64,000 nt of DNA from JAJDFU01 sp964641965 (GTDB taxonomy: Bacteria > Bacteroidota > Bacteroidia > Chitinophagales > Saprospiraceae), in contig CAZXLD010000005.1 of NCBI GenBank assembly GCA_964641965.1, forward strand, positions 62,001-126,000, given 5' to 3'. Under the pieces are notes generated by a model. It saw only the letters and a list, made by a program, of their open reading frames with translations. It searched no databases and was not told where the DNA came from. The position numbers were made by a program, and so were the translations under genes. Below, piece by piece: positions 17,956-26,965 of this stretch (positions are counted from its first letter, which is position 1; each line of letters opens with the position of its first letter).

Positions 17956-19215
17956 ATGTCTGCTTTTTCTGATGTTTATGATCTGATTGTAATAGGAGGT
18001 GGTGCCGCTGGGTTCTTTGGGGCTATTCGGGTAGGAGAGGAGGTGCCTCAAGCCCGGATCCTATTGTTAGAACAAGGCCAGCAAGTGTTGGGGAAAGTTA
18101 AAATTTCCGGTGGAGGGCGATGTAACGTCACCCATGCCTGTTTTGACCCTTCCGATTTGTGCCACTATTATCCGCGGGGCGAAAAGGAATTACTGGGCCC
18201 CTTCCACCGTTTTGCTGCCGGTGATACGGTGGCTTGGTTTTCCGACCAGGGTATTCACTTGAAGACGGAAGAAGATGGTAGAATGTTTCCCATTACCAAT
18301 ACTTCTCAAACCATAATCGATTGCTTTCAAAAAAAGAGCAGGGCACTAGGTATCCAGACACAAACTGGAAGCAGAGCTGATGCCTTGCGATTTCTTGCTA
18401 CCTCCCAACTCTGGGAGGTGAAAATAAAGGGCGAAAAGGTATTGGCAAAAACGGTTTTAGCTACCCCGGGCAGCAGCAAACGATTTTGGGCGCTGCTTCA
18501 AAACCTTGGTCATACCATCATTGATCCGGTCCCTAGCCTATTTACCTTCAACATTCCTGATAAGCAGCTTCACCGATTAGCCGGAACCACAGTCCAGCAG
18601 GGGCAAATCCGTATTCCTGGGGCAGAGTTTGAGGAGGAAGGGCCGATCTTGATAACCCATTGGGGGTTAAGTGGACCTGCAATTCTGAAGCTTTCTTCTT
18701 TAGCGGCAAGGGCACTTCACCAAAAAAAGTATCGATTTTCCATTCAGGTGAACTGGATTGGGGAACCCCTGGGAGCCTGCCTAGTTGCGTTGGGAAGAGA
18801 AAAGGCCTCCAATCCACGCCGAAAGGTGGCCGCCCGACCTTTACTCGGTACAACTCAGCGTTTGTGGCGGTATCTATTGGGCCGGATTCAGTTGGGAGAA
18901 CAACTAAGCTGGGCTGAGATCAGCAAAAAGCAGCTTCAAGCGCTTGCTCAAGAGCTGGTAGGATGCCGACATGAGGTGACTGGTAAAAGCACGTTCAAAG
19001 AAGAATTTGTAACGGCCGGCGGTGTTGACCTGAAGGAAGTGGACCTTCGGCGGTTTGAAAGCAAGTTGTGCCCCGGGTTATTTTTGGCAGGTGAGGTGCT
19101 GGATATCGATGCGCTCACCGGAGGATTTAATTTTCAGGCTGCCTGGACCGGTAGCTGGATTGCCGGATCAGCAATTGCCGAACAGATTAATATAAAAAAA
19201 GAAAGCCGGGCTTAA
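17956..19215 (+). CDS. HI0933/YhiN-family flavoprotein (BaiN-like)
   Basis: Predicted FAD-dependent oxidoreductase of the HI0933 (YhiN/BaiN) family, 419 aa. The dinucleotide-binding motif VIGGGAAGFFGAIRV begins near residue 10. The family hallmark KISGGGRCNVTHAC is near residue 50, ITHWGLSGPAIL near 230, and the C-terminal FAD-contact segment AGEVLDIDALTGGFNFQAAW near 375-395. All motifs are intact. The family's physiological substrate is generally unknown, though a member in Clostridium (BaiN) acts in bile-acid reduction; that role should not be transferred here. The 3' end overlaps the terminator of the convergent DUF1501 gene. Confidence 0.88.
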   Translation: MSAFSDVYDLIVIGGGAAGFFGAIRVGEEVPQARILLLEQGQQVLGKVKISGGGRCNVTHACFDPSDLCHYYPRGEKELLGPFHRFAAGDTVAWFSDQGIHLKTEEDGRMFPITNTSQTIIDCFQKKSRALGIQTQTGSRADALRFLATSQLWEVKIKGEKVLAKTVLATPGSSKRFWALLQNLGHTIIDPVPSLFTFNIPDKQLHRLAGTTVQQGQIRIPGAEFEEEGPILITHWGLSGPAILKLSSLAARALHQKKYRFSIQVNWIGEPLGACLVALGREKASNPRRKVAARPLLGTTQRLWRYLLGRIQLGEQLSWAEISKKQLQALAQELVGCRHEVTGKSTFKEEFVTAGGVDLKEVDLRRFESKLCPGLFLAGEVLDIDALTGGFNFQAAWTGSWIAGSAIAEQINIKKESRA

Positions 19216-19225
19216 CCCGACTTTC
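19194..19225 (-). terminator. intrinsic terminator of the DUF1501 gene
   Basis: Read on the minus strand: GAAAGTCGGG, loop TTAAG, CCCGGCTTTC, then seven T. The 10-bp stem (with one G-T pair) and T-run form a classic rho-independent terminator, 27 bp after the DUF1501 stop. It lies within the last codons and stop (19213-19215) of the opposing + strand flavoprotein gene, so the stem bases serve both as coding sequence and as terminator. Confidence 0.8.
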
Positions 19226-19252
19226 CCCAAACGCTCTTACTAACCTATTTCT

Positions 19253-20812
19253 TTACTGTTTGACGAGATGGAAGGTCTTTTGAACGCCATCTTCTAACTG
19301 AATCCGATAGTAATAATTACCACGAGCCAGATTCCTTCCTTCAAATTTCAGAGTATGTCTTCCGGCTGGAAAACGCTGATTCGATAAAATAGCGATCTCT
19401 TTTCCAACCGTATCAAATACGGCAATCCTTGCCCAGCCGCCTTTTTCATGTTCAAATTCGATCTGAGTCCAATCCGAGAATGGATTTGGGAAAGCTTTGC
19501 TATACAGGTCCGGGTTCAGCAATTCATTTACGCTAACCACAGCATCACAGTTATTGACTAGAGGCAAGTATTTGAATTCATGGTCGAAGCTACTGGCAAT
19601 TTCAGATTGATCTGCTCCCAGCCAGTCGATGAGTACCGACCCGTAAACATCACGGAAATCTATTTGCATAGCCACGCCGGATTGGCGTTCTACCTCTTCC
19701 GGAATGATAGGACTATCGCCAACTACGCCCATACAGGCGGGCTGACCGAAGAACATCATGGGAGCTGCCGTACCGTGGTCCGTACCTAAGCTGTCGTTCG
19801 CCTTGATCTGACGTCCGAATTCGGAGTAAGTCATACCCAAAACTTTCTCCTGAAGGCCTTGGTTCCGAAGATCGGTCATAAAAGCGGTTACGGCTTCAGA
19901 GATCCGCTGTAGCAGATTCGCATGAGTCCCTTGTGTGGTATCTCCTTTATCTACCTGATTGGCGTGGGTATCAAAGCCTCCAATGGATACGGTATAAATG
20001 CGGGTTTTCAAACCACCGGAGATTAACCGCGCTACCTGGGCAAGATTGCTACCCAGTCGATTGCCTACCGGATAACCGATGGTATTCGTACCCAGTTCAT
20101 CCGCTTGAGCAATCACTGCGGAGTAGGCATTCGCTTGTGCAATAATGGTACGGATGTAGCCTAATTCGTCTCCGTAGGGCGTTTCCGGAAGTTGAGGCGC
20201 ACTGCCGTCTTCGTCCAGTGTACCGCTCAAGGAAACCATTGAAATGGCATAGTTACTCACCAGCCCCTGGCAGGTTTCCGTAACTCCGGTACCCATGGTA
20301 ATACCGAATGGATCCGGGTTTTCCTCATTGGGGTATCCTTCCGGAAAGCTGGGGAATCGATTATCGAAATAACGGCCTAACCAACCGGTAGTCCACTGAT
20401 CTTCTGAGGAAGATCCGGTATGGATAATGTCCATTCCGCGGAAGTGAGACCGGTTCTGGTTTGGATAACCAACGTTATCAACAAATCCGGCCATACCTTC
20501 AAAGAAAAGGTTCTGGATACCACTCATACTCGGATGTACCCCTTTTTCTTCACTCAGTTTGAGGATTCTGTTCTCCGGAATGATTACACTCGGACGAGCA
20601 TTGTAAAGGGCGTCATAACTGTCCAGGGGAATAAGCGTATTCAAGCCGTCGTTTCCACCATTCAGTTTGATCAACACCAAAATGTTGTCATCATTCGCTA
20701 AAGAGCTAAGGAAAGAGGGCTTTTCGGTTGTTGCATAGCCAAAACCCAGATTTGCCAAGGGTAAGGTAGCTGATGCATATAAGGATTGTTTTAGAAATGA
20801 TCTTCTTTTCAT
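19253..20812 (-). CDS. DUF1501 protein with T9SS sorting domain
   Basis: Predicted exported DUF1501 protein, 519 aa. The N-terminus MKRRSFLKQSLYASATLPLA resembles a Tat-type signal (RR motif). The DUF1501 core shows LIKLNGGNDGLNTLIPLDSY near residue 50, YTVSIGGFDTHANQ and MTYSEFGRQIKAN, the last two reminiscent of the alkaline-phosphatase/sulfatase superfamily. From about residue 440 a type A T9SS sorting domain follows (KAFPNPFSDWTQIEF, ending LVKQ). A Tat-like signal combined with a T9SS domain suggests folding before export and surface delivery. It is the second gene of a DUF1800-DUF1501 pair, a partnership recurring in Bacteroidota and Planctomycetes; function unknown. A strong terminator follows. 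Confidence 0.88.
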   Translation of the reverse strand: MKRRSFLKQSLYASATLPLANLGFGYATTEKPSFLSSLANDDNILVLIKLNGGNDGLNTLIPLDSYDALYNARPSVIIPENRILKLSEEKGVHPSMSGIQNLFFEGMAGFVDNVGYPNQNRSHFRGMDIIHTGSSSEDQWTTGWLGRYFDNRFPSFPEGYPNEENPDPFGITMGTGVTETCQGLVSNYAISMVSLSGTLDEDGSAPQLPETPYGDELGYIRTIIAQANAYSAVIAQADELGTNTIGYPVGNRLGSNLAQVARLISGGLKTRIYTVSIGGFDTHANQVDKGDTTQGTHANLLQRISEAVTAFMTDLRNQGLQEKVLGMTYSEFGRQIKANDSLGTDHGTAAPMMFFGQPACMGVVGDSPIIPEEVERQSGVAMQIDFRDVYGSVLIDWLGADQSEIASSFDHEFKYLPLVNNCDAVVSVNELLNPDLYSKAFPNPFSDWTQIEFEHEKGGWARIAVFDTVGKEIAILSNQRFPAGRHTLKFEGRNLARGNYYYRIQLEDGVQKTFHLVKQ

Positions 20813-20844
20813 GGGAGTGTGGGTCGTTTAGAGGAATGCTTAGT

Positions 20845-22539
20845 TTAGGAAAGATGGAATTCAGCCAAACCGGTGATTGCCCGAAGCAGGTTCATTAGCT
20901 TGGTTTCGATCAGCGCAATCTTTTCAGGATTGGATGCGTCCGCCTGAAAATCGTTGTATTCGATCGTCCATTCAAAATCCGGCAAGCCTGGGATGAGCTG
21001 ATCTTTCAATACTTGGTACTGGCCATCCACATAGCTCCCTGCCTCCAGGTTTCCGGATAAAGGCATGGGAAGCAAAAGGTCGGTAAAGTATTTCACCACG
21101 TAATTTGGATCAAACGGAAGCACCATTTCCGATAAAATCTTCATTACATCGGCCTTGAGTTGGAAACCTTCCACCTCGTATCCGTCTCCGAGGACCCGAC
21201 TGAAAATACCGTTGAGGCTTTGTATGCTTTTGGTGTTGATCCAGGTGCGGTAATACACTGGCGCTTGGTACCAGGCTTTCCAACCGGCTACTTCAGGCGG
21301 ATTGAAAAAATCAAACTCCAAACGGTTAACCAAGTCGCGGTATAACCTGCTTTGTACAGCATATTCATCTGCCTCATTTTCAAATTCCGGAATCACTTCT
21401 AAGGTCCGGTAGGCACTTACGATAGAGTCTATTGGAGTTTTGATCATTGGTCCGTAGCTCAAGAAGCGGAAGAAATGAGCACTGCAAAGCAAGGATTCTA
21501 CTACCGGTTTGATATCAAAATTGTTGGCTTCCAGCAGCTGGGCCATTGGCTGAATCACTTGCTCCTCTGCTTCTGCATCGATCTTATAGTATACGAACCA
21601 ACGATAGAGTTTCTGGCAGATGTAATAGGAGGCATTGGGGTGCTGGAAGATTACATCGATCAGGGCATTGTAGGAATCAATCCCTTCGCTTTGGAACTGA
21701 GCACCGTTAAACTTGTCAGAAAGCGTTTTGACACTGGTATCATGATCCCCTTCGATAAAAACAGCTTCGATAATATCATCGGCACCTCTGGCCTTGAAAC
21801 CCAGGTTTTTCCAACCTGTAAGAATCTTGGATATTTCAAAGATGTCATCCTCTGTGTAATGGGTGTAATCCCCAGGGCCGATTTGTGGGCCTTTACCTAC
21901 GGTGTAGAGTTCCAGCAGCTCCCGCGCATAGTTTTCATTCGGCGCCTTTTTCGTGTTCTGATTGCCATTCAGGAATCGAAGCATCTGAGGATGAATTGTC
22001 ATTTGCTTGACCAGATCCCGGAAGTTCCCCAGTGACATCTGCCGTAGCAGCGTGAAGTAGGAATACGTGTATTTTGGGTCCGACACATCATTGACTCCAA
22101 AGTGGTTGTGCCAGAAGAAGGTCATCTTCTCCCGGATATTGGTCCCACTCTTGAAAAACTGCATCATGGTCCAAGCCCTGAGGCTTTCTTCCCGAGCTGG
22201 AATTTCAGAATCAAAGATCGCATAGGGAGCTTCGACCCAGCTTTCACCAACAGGTACATTTGGATCGGTCTCATTGTTATGGTTCAAAGGAGGTTCCGGC
22301 ATCGGAAGTTCCTCAAACAATTTGGCAATGGTAGCTTCCAAACCCTCTGATACGGCCAATTCTATTTCCTGGCGGGTAGGCCCATAGGTAGCTCTTCGAA
22401 GCAAGTGGGATGCCTGTTGCCAACCCCACTCTCCAGTGTAGGGCTCAAGACCTCCTCCGGAAGAGGAAGAAAGTGGAGAAATGAAACTTTTGGACATAGC
22501 CCGCCTGTTAAGCGAACCAGTAGTAGCTATTTTATTCAT
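20845..22539 (-). CDS. DUF1800 family protein
   Basis: Predicted DUF1800 protein, 564 aa, largely helical. Motifs visible: HLLRRATYGPTRQEIELAV near residue 45, MTFFWHNHFGVNDVSD near 140, MLRFLNGNQNTKKAPNENYA and RELLELYTVGKGP near 205, and FNPPEVAGWKAWYQAP near 415. The family is of unknown function and is nearly always next to a DUF1501 gene, here 32 bp downstream on the same strand, so the two are taken as an operon. Its own export signal is not convincing; the serine-rich N-terminus may be an unrecognised signal. Length is normal for the family. Confidence 0.9.
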   Translation of the reverse strand: MNKIATTGSLNRRAMSKSFISPLSSSSGGGLEPYTGEWGWQQASHLLRRATYGPTRQEIELAVSEGLEATIAKLFEELPMPEPPLNHNNETDPNVPVGESWVEAPYAIFDSEIPAREESLRAWTMMQFFKSGTNIREKMTFFWHNHFGVNDVSDPKYTYSYFTLLRQMSLGNFRDLVKQMTIHPQMLRFLNGNQNTKKAPNENYARELLELYTVGKGPQIGPGDYTHYTEDDIFEISKILTGWKNLGFKARGADDIIEAVFIEGDHDTSVKTLSDKFNGAQFQSEGIDSYNALIDVIFQHPNASYYICQKLYRWFVYYKIDAEAEEQVIQPMAQLLEANNFDIKPVVESLLCSAHFFRFLSYGPMIKTPIDSIVSAYRTLEVIPEFENEADEYAVQSRLYRDLVNRLEFDFFNPPEVAGWKAWYQAPVYYRTWINTKSIQSLNGIFSRVLGDGYEVEGFQLKADVMKILSEMVLPFDPNYVVKYFTDLLLPMPLSGNLEAGSYVDGQYQVLKDQLIPGLPDFEWTIEYNDFQADASNPEKIALIETKLMNLLRAITGLAEFHLS

Positions 22540-22871
22540 GGATTATAGTGTTAGTAGTTTTCCAACAACTATTGCTAAACAATAGACACATCAAAGAAAC
22601 GAAGAATTCAACCCTATTGCATAAGGGTACATTCTGATTTACGAAGCGGCCTTTTTTTCAGAGAAAGCGCATTTTATTTCCCATTGGAGTACTAACGCTT
22701 ATCTCTACTGACTTAAAGCACGCTTATCCTACCTTTGTTCACGCTCGGCCAATCCTGCCAGTTAGGATGACCCGCTAGGATTCCTCTACTGTATGGATAC
22801 CAATTAAAGCAATAAAATATAGACAGAAAATACCACAGGTTTGGTATTTTGACCGGAATCAAATCAGGAAG
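22540..22871. promoter_or_regulatory. divergent intergenic region with one -7-like box
   Basis: This 332-bp space separates divergent genes: DUF1800 leftward, GH13 rightward. TACCTTTG at 22730-22737 on the + strand matches TAnnTTTG but is 135 bp from the GH13 start and has no TTG at the -33 distance. No hairpin, repeat or small gene was found. Confidence 0.3.
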
Positions 22872-24563
22872 ATGGTGCTCAGGCTGCTTCTATTGCTCAT
22901 TCCCTTTTTCTTGCTTCTTCCGGCCTGCGATACAACTTCTTCAGAAGATCCCATTACAAAGATCGCTGAAGTGGAAGTTCCCGATCGGGATTTTTGGAAC
23001 AATGCGTCTATTTATTTTTTGCTTACAGATCGGTTTAACAATGCAGACCCCAACAATGATCTAATGCTTGGCCGTCAAGCTGATGGGGCCACGCTCCGCT
23101 ATTTCCTGGGTGGAGATTTGAAAGGAGTCACTCAAAAAATAAGCGAAGGTTACTTTTCGGATTTGGGAATCAATGCCCTATGGATGACCCCTTTTTTTGA
23201 GCAAATCCAAGGAAGTGTTGATGAAGGAACCGGACTTTCCTATGGCTATCACGGTTACTGGATACGTGACTGGACTGCGGTGGACCCCAACCTGGGTACC
23301 ATGGAGGACTTGCGCAAACTGGTCGCTACAGCTCACGAGAATGGAATACGCATTATCATGGATGTTGTGATTAACCACACAGGACCTGTTACTGAACTGG
23401 ATAACCAATGGCCTGATTCCTGGGTGATTACCGGTCCTCGGTGTGTTTATGAGGGATATGAAAGCTTTGTCAGCTGTACCTTGGTCGATAATCTTCCCGA
23501 TATCCGAACAAATCGGGATGAACCTGTCGAACTTCCTGATTTTTTGCTCGCCAAATGGGAAGCAGAAGGTCGTTTGGAAAAAGAGCTGGAAGAACTGGAT
23601 GCTTTTTTTGAGCGTACGGGTTATCCGCGAGCTCCCCGATATTACATTATTAAATGGATAACCGATTGGATTAGAGAACTGGGTATTGACGGCTACCGGA
23701 TGGATACCGCCAAGCATTTTGAAAAAGAGGTAAGTATAGAGGTTCGCAAAGAAGCCGAATGGGCTTTTGAAGATTGGAAAGCCAGGCATCCGGATAGAAA
23801 ATTACCAGATCTCGACTTTTTCACTTTTGCTGAAGTTTATGGGTACGGAGTGGAGGGCGGTCTCTATTATGACTATGGCGATCGAAAAACGGATTTCTTT
23901 GCCTACGGCTATAACAGCTTGATTAATTTCGGTTTCAAGGAAGATGCGTTGCTTCCCTTTGAAGATCAATTTCGCAAATATGCAGATTCATTAGGGGCGG
24001 GTGGTGTGCTCCAGGCTAAAGGGGTAGTGAATTATTTAAATTCGCACGATGATGCCGATTCCTATGATCGCGACCGAAAGAAACCGCTGGAATCCGGCAC
24101 GCGTCTACTGCTCAGTCCGGGAGCGGCTCAAGTCTATTATGGTGACGAATCTGCAAGATCTCTTCGAGTAGAAGAGGCGGAGGGCGATGCCCAATTGCGC
24201 AGTTTTATGAACTGGGAAGACCTTTTGCCGCAGGCAATGGATTCGTCAGCAATTCAAACTCTGGAACACTGGCAGAAGCTTGGTCAATTTCGGCGTCGGC
24301 ATATTGCCATTGGTGCAGGCGTACATCAACTTCGACAAGAAAAACCCTACCTGTTTAGCAGGGAATACCGAGGAAAAAAGGTGACGGATAAGGTTCTAAT
24401 TGGTCTCAATCTGCCAGTTGGTGAAAAACGGATTCTTGTATATGATCTTTTTCAGGAAGGAGCCTATGTGCGCGATGCCTATTCCGGGTCAACTGTAGCC
24501 GTACAAGAGGGGCGGGCTATATTCAATACTCCTTATTCCATCTTACTGTTAGAAGGGGAATGA
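22872..24563 (+). CDS. GH13 alpha-amylase-family lipoprotein
   Basis: Predicted surface or periplasmic alpha-glucan hydrolase, 563 aa. The N-terminus MVLRLLLLLIPFFLLLPACD is a lipoprotein signal with lipobox Cys at residue 19. GH13 conserved regions appear in order: DVVINHTGP (region I, near 165), GYRMDTAKH (region II, nucleophile Asp, near 275), FAEVYGYG (region III, acid/base Glu, near 318) and NSHDDADSYDR (region IV, near 395). LLTDRFNNADPNND near residue 50 is typical of maltogenic or cyclomaltodextrinase-like members. All three catalytic acids are present. It is not inside a recognisable susCD locus. Specificity (starch, glycogen or maltodextrin) cannot be fixed from sequence. Confidence 0.92.
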   Translation: MVLRLLLLLIPFFLLLPACDTTSSEDPITKIAEVEVPDRDFWNNASIYFLLTDRFNNADPNNDLMLGRQADGATLRYFLGGDLKGVTQKISEGYFSDLGINALWMTPFFEQIQGSVDEGTGLSYGYHGYWIRDWTAVDPNLGTMEDLRKLVATAHENGIRIIMDVVINHTGPVTELDNQWPDSWVITGPRCVYEGYESFVSCTLVDNLPDIRTNRDEPVELPDFLLAKWEAEGRLEKELEELDAFFERTGYPRAPRYYIIKWITDWIRELGIDGYRMDTAKHFEKEVSIEVRKEAEWAFEDWKARHPDRKLPDLDFFTFAEVYGYGVEGGLYYDYGDRKTDFFAYGYNSLINFGFKEDALLPFEDQFRKYADSLGAGGVLQAKGVVNYLNSHDDADSYDRDRKKPLESGTRLLLSPGAAQVYYGDESARSLRVEEAEGDAQLRSFMNWEDLLPQAMDSSAIQTLEHWQKLGQFRRRHIAIGAGVHQLRQEKPYLFSREYRGKKVTDKVLIGLNLPVGEKRILVYDLFQEGAYVRDAYSGSTVAVQEGRAIFNTPYSILLLEGE

Positions 24564-24582
24564 TCGACCTTCAAGGGGGTTC

Positions 24583-25617
24583 TTATCGAAGGCCTCTTGC
24601 CTTTAGGTTTTGGCGGTAGCGCTCAGCATTTTTATTATGACCGGCCAGCGTCTCGGCAAACGCATGGTACCCGGTTCCGTCCCCTTTGGCACACATATAC
24701 AGGAAGTCGTGTCGAGGCGCGTTCAGAACCGCATCGATACTATTGATGGATGCGAGGCAGATGGGGCCAGGAGGGAGGCCACGATGTTTGTAGGTATTGT
24801 AGGGCGAGTCGATCTCGGTATCCCGAAATAGAACCCGGGTGGACCCGAATGCCCGGTTGGCAAAAACGACGGTTGGATCTGCTTGTAACCGCATTTTTTT
24901 CCGGATTCGATTGAGGTATAGACCCGCAATCGTAGGCCGTTCTTCCTTTTGATTACTCTCCTGCTCGACGATAGAGGCCAGGGTATATACCTCTCGGGGG
25001 GTTAGCCCCAGTTTACGGGCTTTTGCCAATCGGTCGTTCTGTCCCCAAAAGGCCTTGTTTTCCCGGATCATACGATTGATAAATCCTTTGGGGCTTACAT
25101 CCCAGAACAATTCATAGGTATTCGGGATAAACAGGGTCATGAATTCCTCCGGGCTAAAGTTGATTTCTGCCAAATAAGCCCGGTTGTTGAAAGTGGAGGC
25201 AAAAGCTACAGAATCTGGCTCAAGGGTGCGGCTTACTTTCCCGGCAATATCATTCGTAAACCGTGCAGTACTAAGTGTCACATTGACCGGACTCTGTTCT
25301 CCGCCACGCAAATGCCGGATCAATTTATCCATGCTCCATCCGGCTTTTACCTGGAAACGTCCACTACGCATTTCTGGCTTGGCATAGTTCATTTCTTCTG
25401 CGAGCTTCCGAAACACGAGTTCATTGGTGACTACCCCTTGGGCCAACAAATTTTTAACCACCGCATCAAAGTTCGTATTGCTGGGCACATATACGGTATA
25501 ATTATCAAGCCCTCTCGGTACCGCAGTAGCACTTCTTACACACCGGTAGGTCAGGAAAATCATTAGGAATACTACTGGCATGGTTACCAGAAAAACACGG
25601 CTCCAATTCAATCGCAT
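24583..25617 (-). CDS. mltG: endolytic murein transglycosylase MltG
   Basis: Predicted inner-membrane endolytic transglycosylase that cuts nascent glycan strands and may set their length, 344 aa. One N-terminal membrane helix (VFLVTMPVVFLMIFLTYRCV) is followed by a LysM-like region (VYVPSNTNFDAVVKNLL). The YceG catalytic domain has LASIVEQESNQKEERPTIAG (catalytic Glu near residue 217), LYLNRIRKKMRLQADPTV and SPYNTYKHRGLPPGPI. The C-terminal YHAFAETLAGHNKNAERYR completes the family signature. Full length and intact. Convergent with the GH13 gene, 19 bp apart, with no obvious terminator between. Confidence 0.93.
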   Translation of the reverse strand: MRLNWSRVFLVTMPVVFLMIFLTYRCVRSATAVPRGLDNYTVYVPSNTNFDAVVKNLLAQGVVTNELVFRKLAEEMNYAKPEMRSGRFQVKAGWSMDKLIRHLRGGEQSPVNVTLSTARFTNDIAGKVSRTLEPDSVAFASTFNNRAYLAEINFSPEEFMTLFIPNTYELFWDVSPKGFINRMIRENKAFWGQNDRLAKARKLGLTPREVYTLASIVEQESNQKEERPTIAGLYLNRIRKKMRLQADPTVVFANRAFGSTRVLFRDTEIDSPYNTYKHRGLPPGPICLASINSIDAVLNAPRHDFLYMCAKGDGTGYHAFAETLAGHNKNAERYRQNLKARGLR

Positions 25618-25865
25618 GGAGAAAAACTATTGATATACATGAACAAGATAAGGTCACCTTACTGAAACTAATAACAATTTCAGGGTTTGATTTGACTGGG
25701 AAAGAAGAAGTATCGTGGAGGTGCTCCCTTGCCGGTCCAACTGTCTAGGCACAATTACTATCCATATAATGTTCCTTTACCAGGTCTTGCTTTACCTCTT
25801 CAGCATAATTCCGATTCTTACGGACTAAATTCACATTTGCCTTCATAAGTTGACGCTTTACCGAT

Positions 25866-25887
25866 CAACCTATATCAGAGACGTACA
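25866..25887 (+). repeat. isolated copy of the intergenic-repeat core
   Basis: A 22-bp stretch starting CAACCTATATCAG and ending ACGTACA matches 20 of 22 bases of the centre of the two long intergenic repeats (45871-45892 on +, 63543-63564 on -). The flanks do not match clearly beyond it. It sits in the 292-bp space between mltG and panB, just past the panB 3' end. It could be a decayed copy or the minimal conserved site of the element. Confidence 0.5.
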
Positions 25888-25909
25888 ATATTTCTTCATT
25901 CTTCTATTC

Positions 25910-26728
25910 TCAATGATACTGTTCCTTCTTACTGGGGAAATCCTGGGATTTTACATCGGTTATATAATGTTCAACAGCAACTTTGATTTCCTCGAACAGA
26001 TCGAGATACCGACGAATGAAACGGGGATGGAAATCTTTGGTAATGCCCAGCATATCGTGGGTCACTAATACTTGTCCATCGGCATGGCTTCCACCACCTA
26101 TTCCAATGGTTGGGATTTTTAAGCTTTCGGATACTTCCTTGGCCAGCTCCGCCGGAATTTTCTCCAGTACAATGGCGAAACAGCCCAATTCTTCGAGGAG
26201 CTTGGCGTCTTCTTTCAGTTTTTCAGCTTCTTCCTCTTCCCTGGCACGTACCGTGTAGGTACCGAATTTGTAAATAGATTGAGGTGTTAGTCCGAGATGC
26301 CCCATTACCGGGACACCGGCAGATAATATCCGTATGACCGATTCTTGTATTTCGGCCCCTCCTTCCAGTTTTACAGCATGCGCACCCGATTCTTTCATTA
26401 TGCGAATGGTACTTTCCAGGGCCGCTTTCGAATTGCCTTGGTAAGAGCCAAAAGGAAGGTCCACCACAACCAATGCCCGTTTGACACCACGCACCACAGA
26501 GGAGGCATGGTAGATCATTTGATCCAAGGTGATGGGTAAGGTAGTTTCATGGCCGGCCATGACATTGGAGGCCGAGTCGCCCACCAAGATGATATCAATA
26601 CCGGCTGCATCTAGAATTCGCGCCATGGAAAAATCGTAGCCCGTAAGCATGGTGATTTTTTCTCCATTAGCCTTCATGGCCTGGAGAACATGTGTGGTTA
26701 TTCGTTTTATTTCTTTACTGACGGACAT
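25910..26728 (-). CDS. panB: 3-methyl-2-oxobutanoate hydroxymethyltransferase
   Basis: Predicted ketopantoate hydroxymethyltransferase, the first step of pantothenate and CoA synthesis from 2-oxoisovalerate and methylene-tetrahydrofolate. About 272 aa from the chosen ATG at 26728 (MSVSKEIKRITTHVL); an in-frame ATG 12 codons upstream adds residues not typical of the family. Visible motifs: MLTGYDFSMARILDAAGIDI, LVGDSASNVMAGHETTLP (metal site), KLEGGAEIQESVIRI and PVMGHLGLTPQSIYKFGTY. All conserved catalytic segments are present, including IPTIGIGGGSHADGQVLV. It is a stand-alone gene; panC and panD are not in the window. Confidence 0.94.
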   Translation of the reverse strand: MSVSKEIKRITTHVLQAMKANGEKITMLTGYDFSMARILDAAGIDIILVGDSASNVMAGHETTLPITLDQMIYHASSVVRGVKRALVVVDLPFGSYQGNSKAALESTIRIMKESGAHAVKLEGGAEIQESVIRILSAGVPVMGHLGLTPQSIYKFGTYTVRAREEEEAEKLKEDAKLLEELGCFAIVLEKIPAELAKEVSESLKIPTIGIGGGSHADGQVLVTHDMLGITKDFHPRFIRRYLDLFEEIKVAVEHYITDVKSQDFPSKKEQYH

Positions 26729-26965
26729 GGCTTGATTTTTTGATCGGGCAAGATATGAAAACACCTACTTTCCAGGATTTGGAACAACGCAGCCTGACGA
26801 AATGTCAGCTATTGGAGCTGGATTGGGATTGTACAACGTTTTGTGTCAGGCTCAACAAAGAAGCTGTACCAATATGACATGTTTATAGGTCCGAACAAAG
26901 AATGGCATACCGCTTGCAATATGGTAACCGTATAACCTATTGAAACAAAACCTAAATCAGATACA

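Noticed and set aside
25850..26068. 72-codon + strand frame overlapping panB
   Set aside because: Mostly antisense to panB; the hydrophobic N-terminal part is the repeat core region. No start signal or family.
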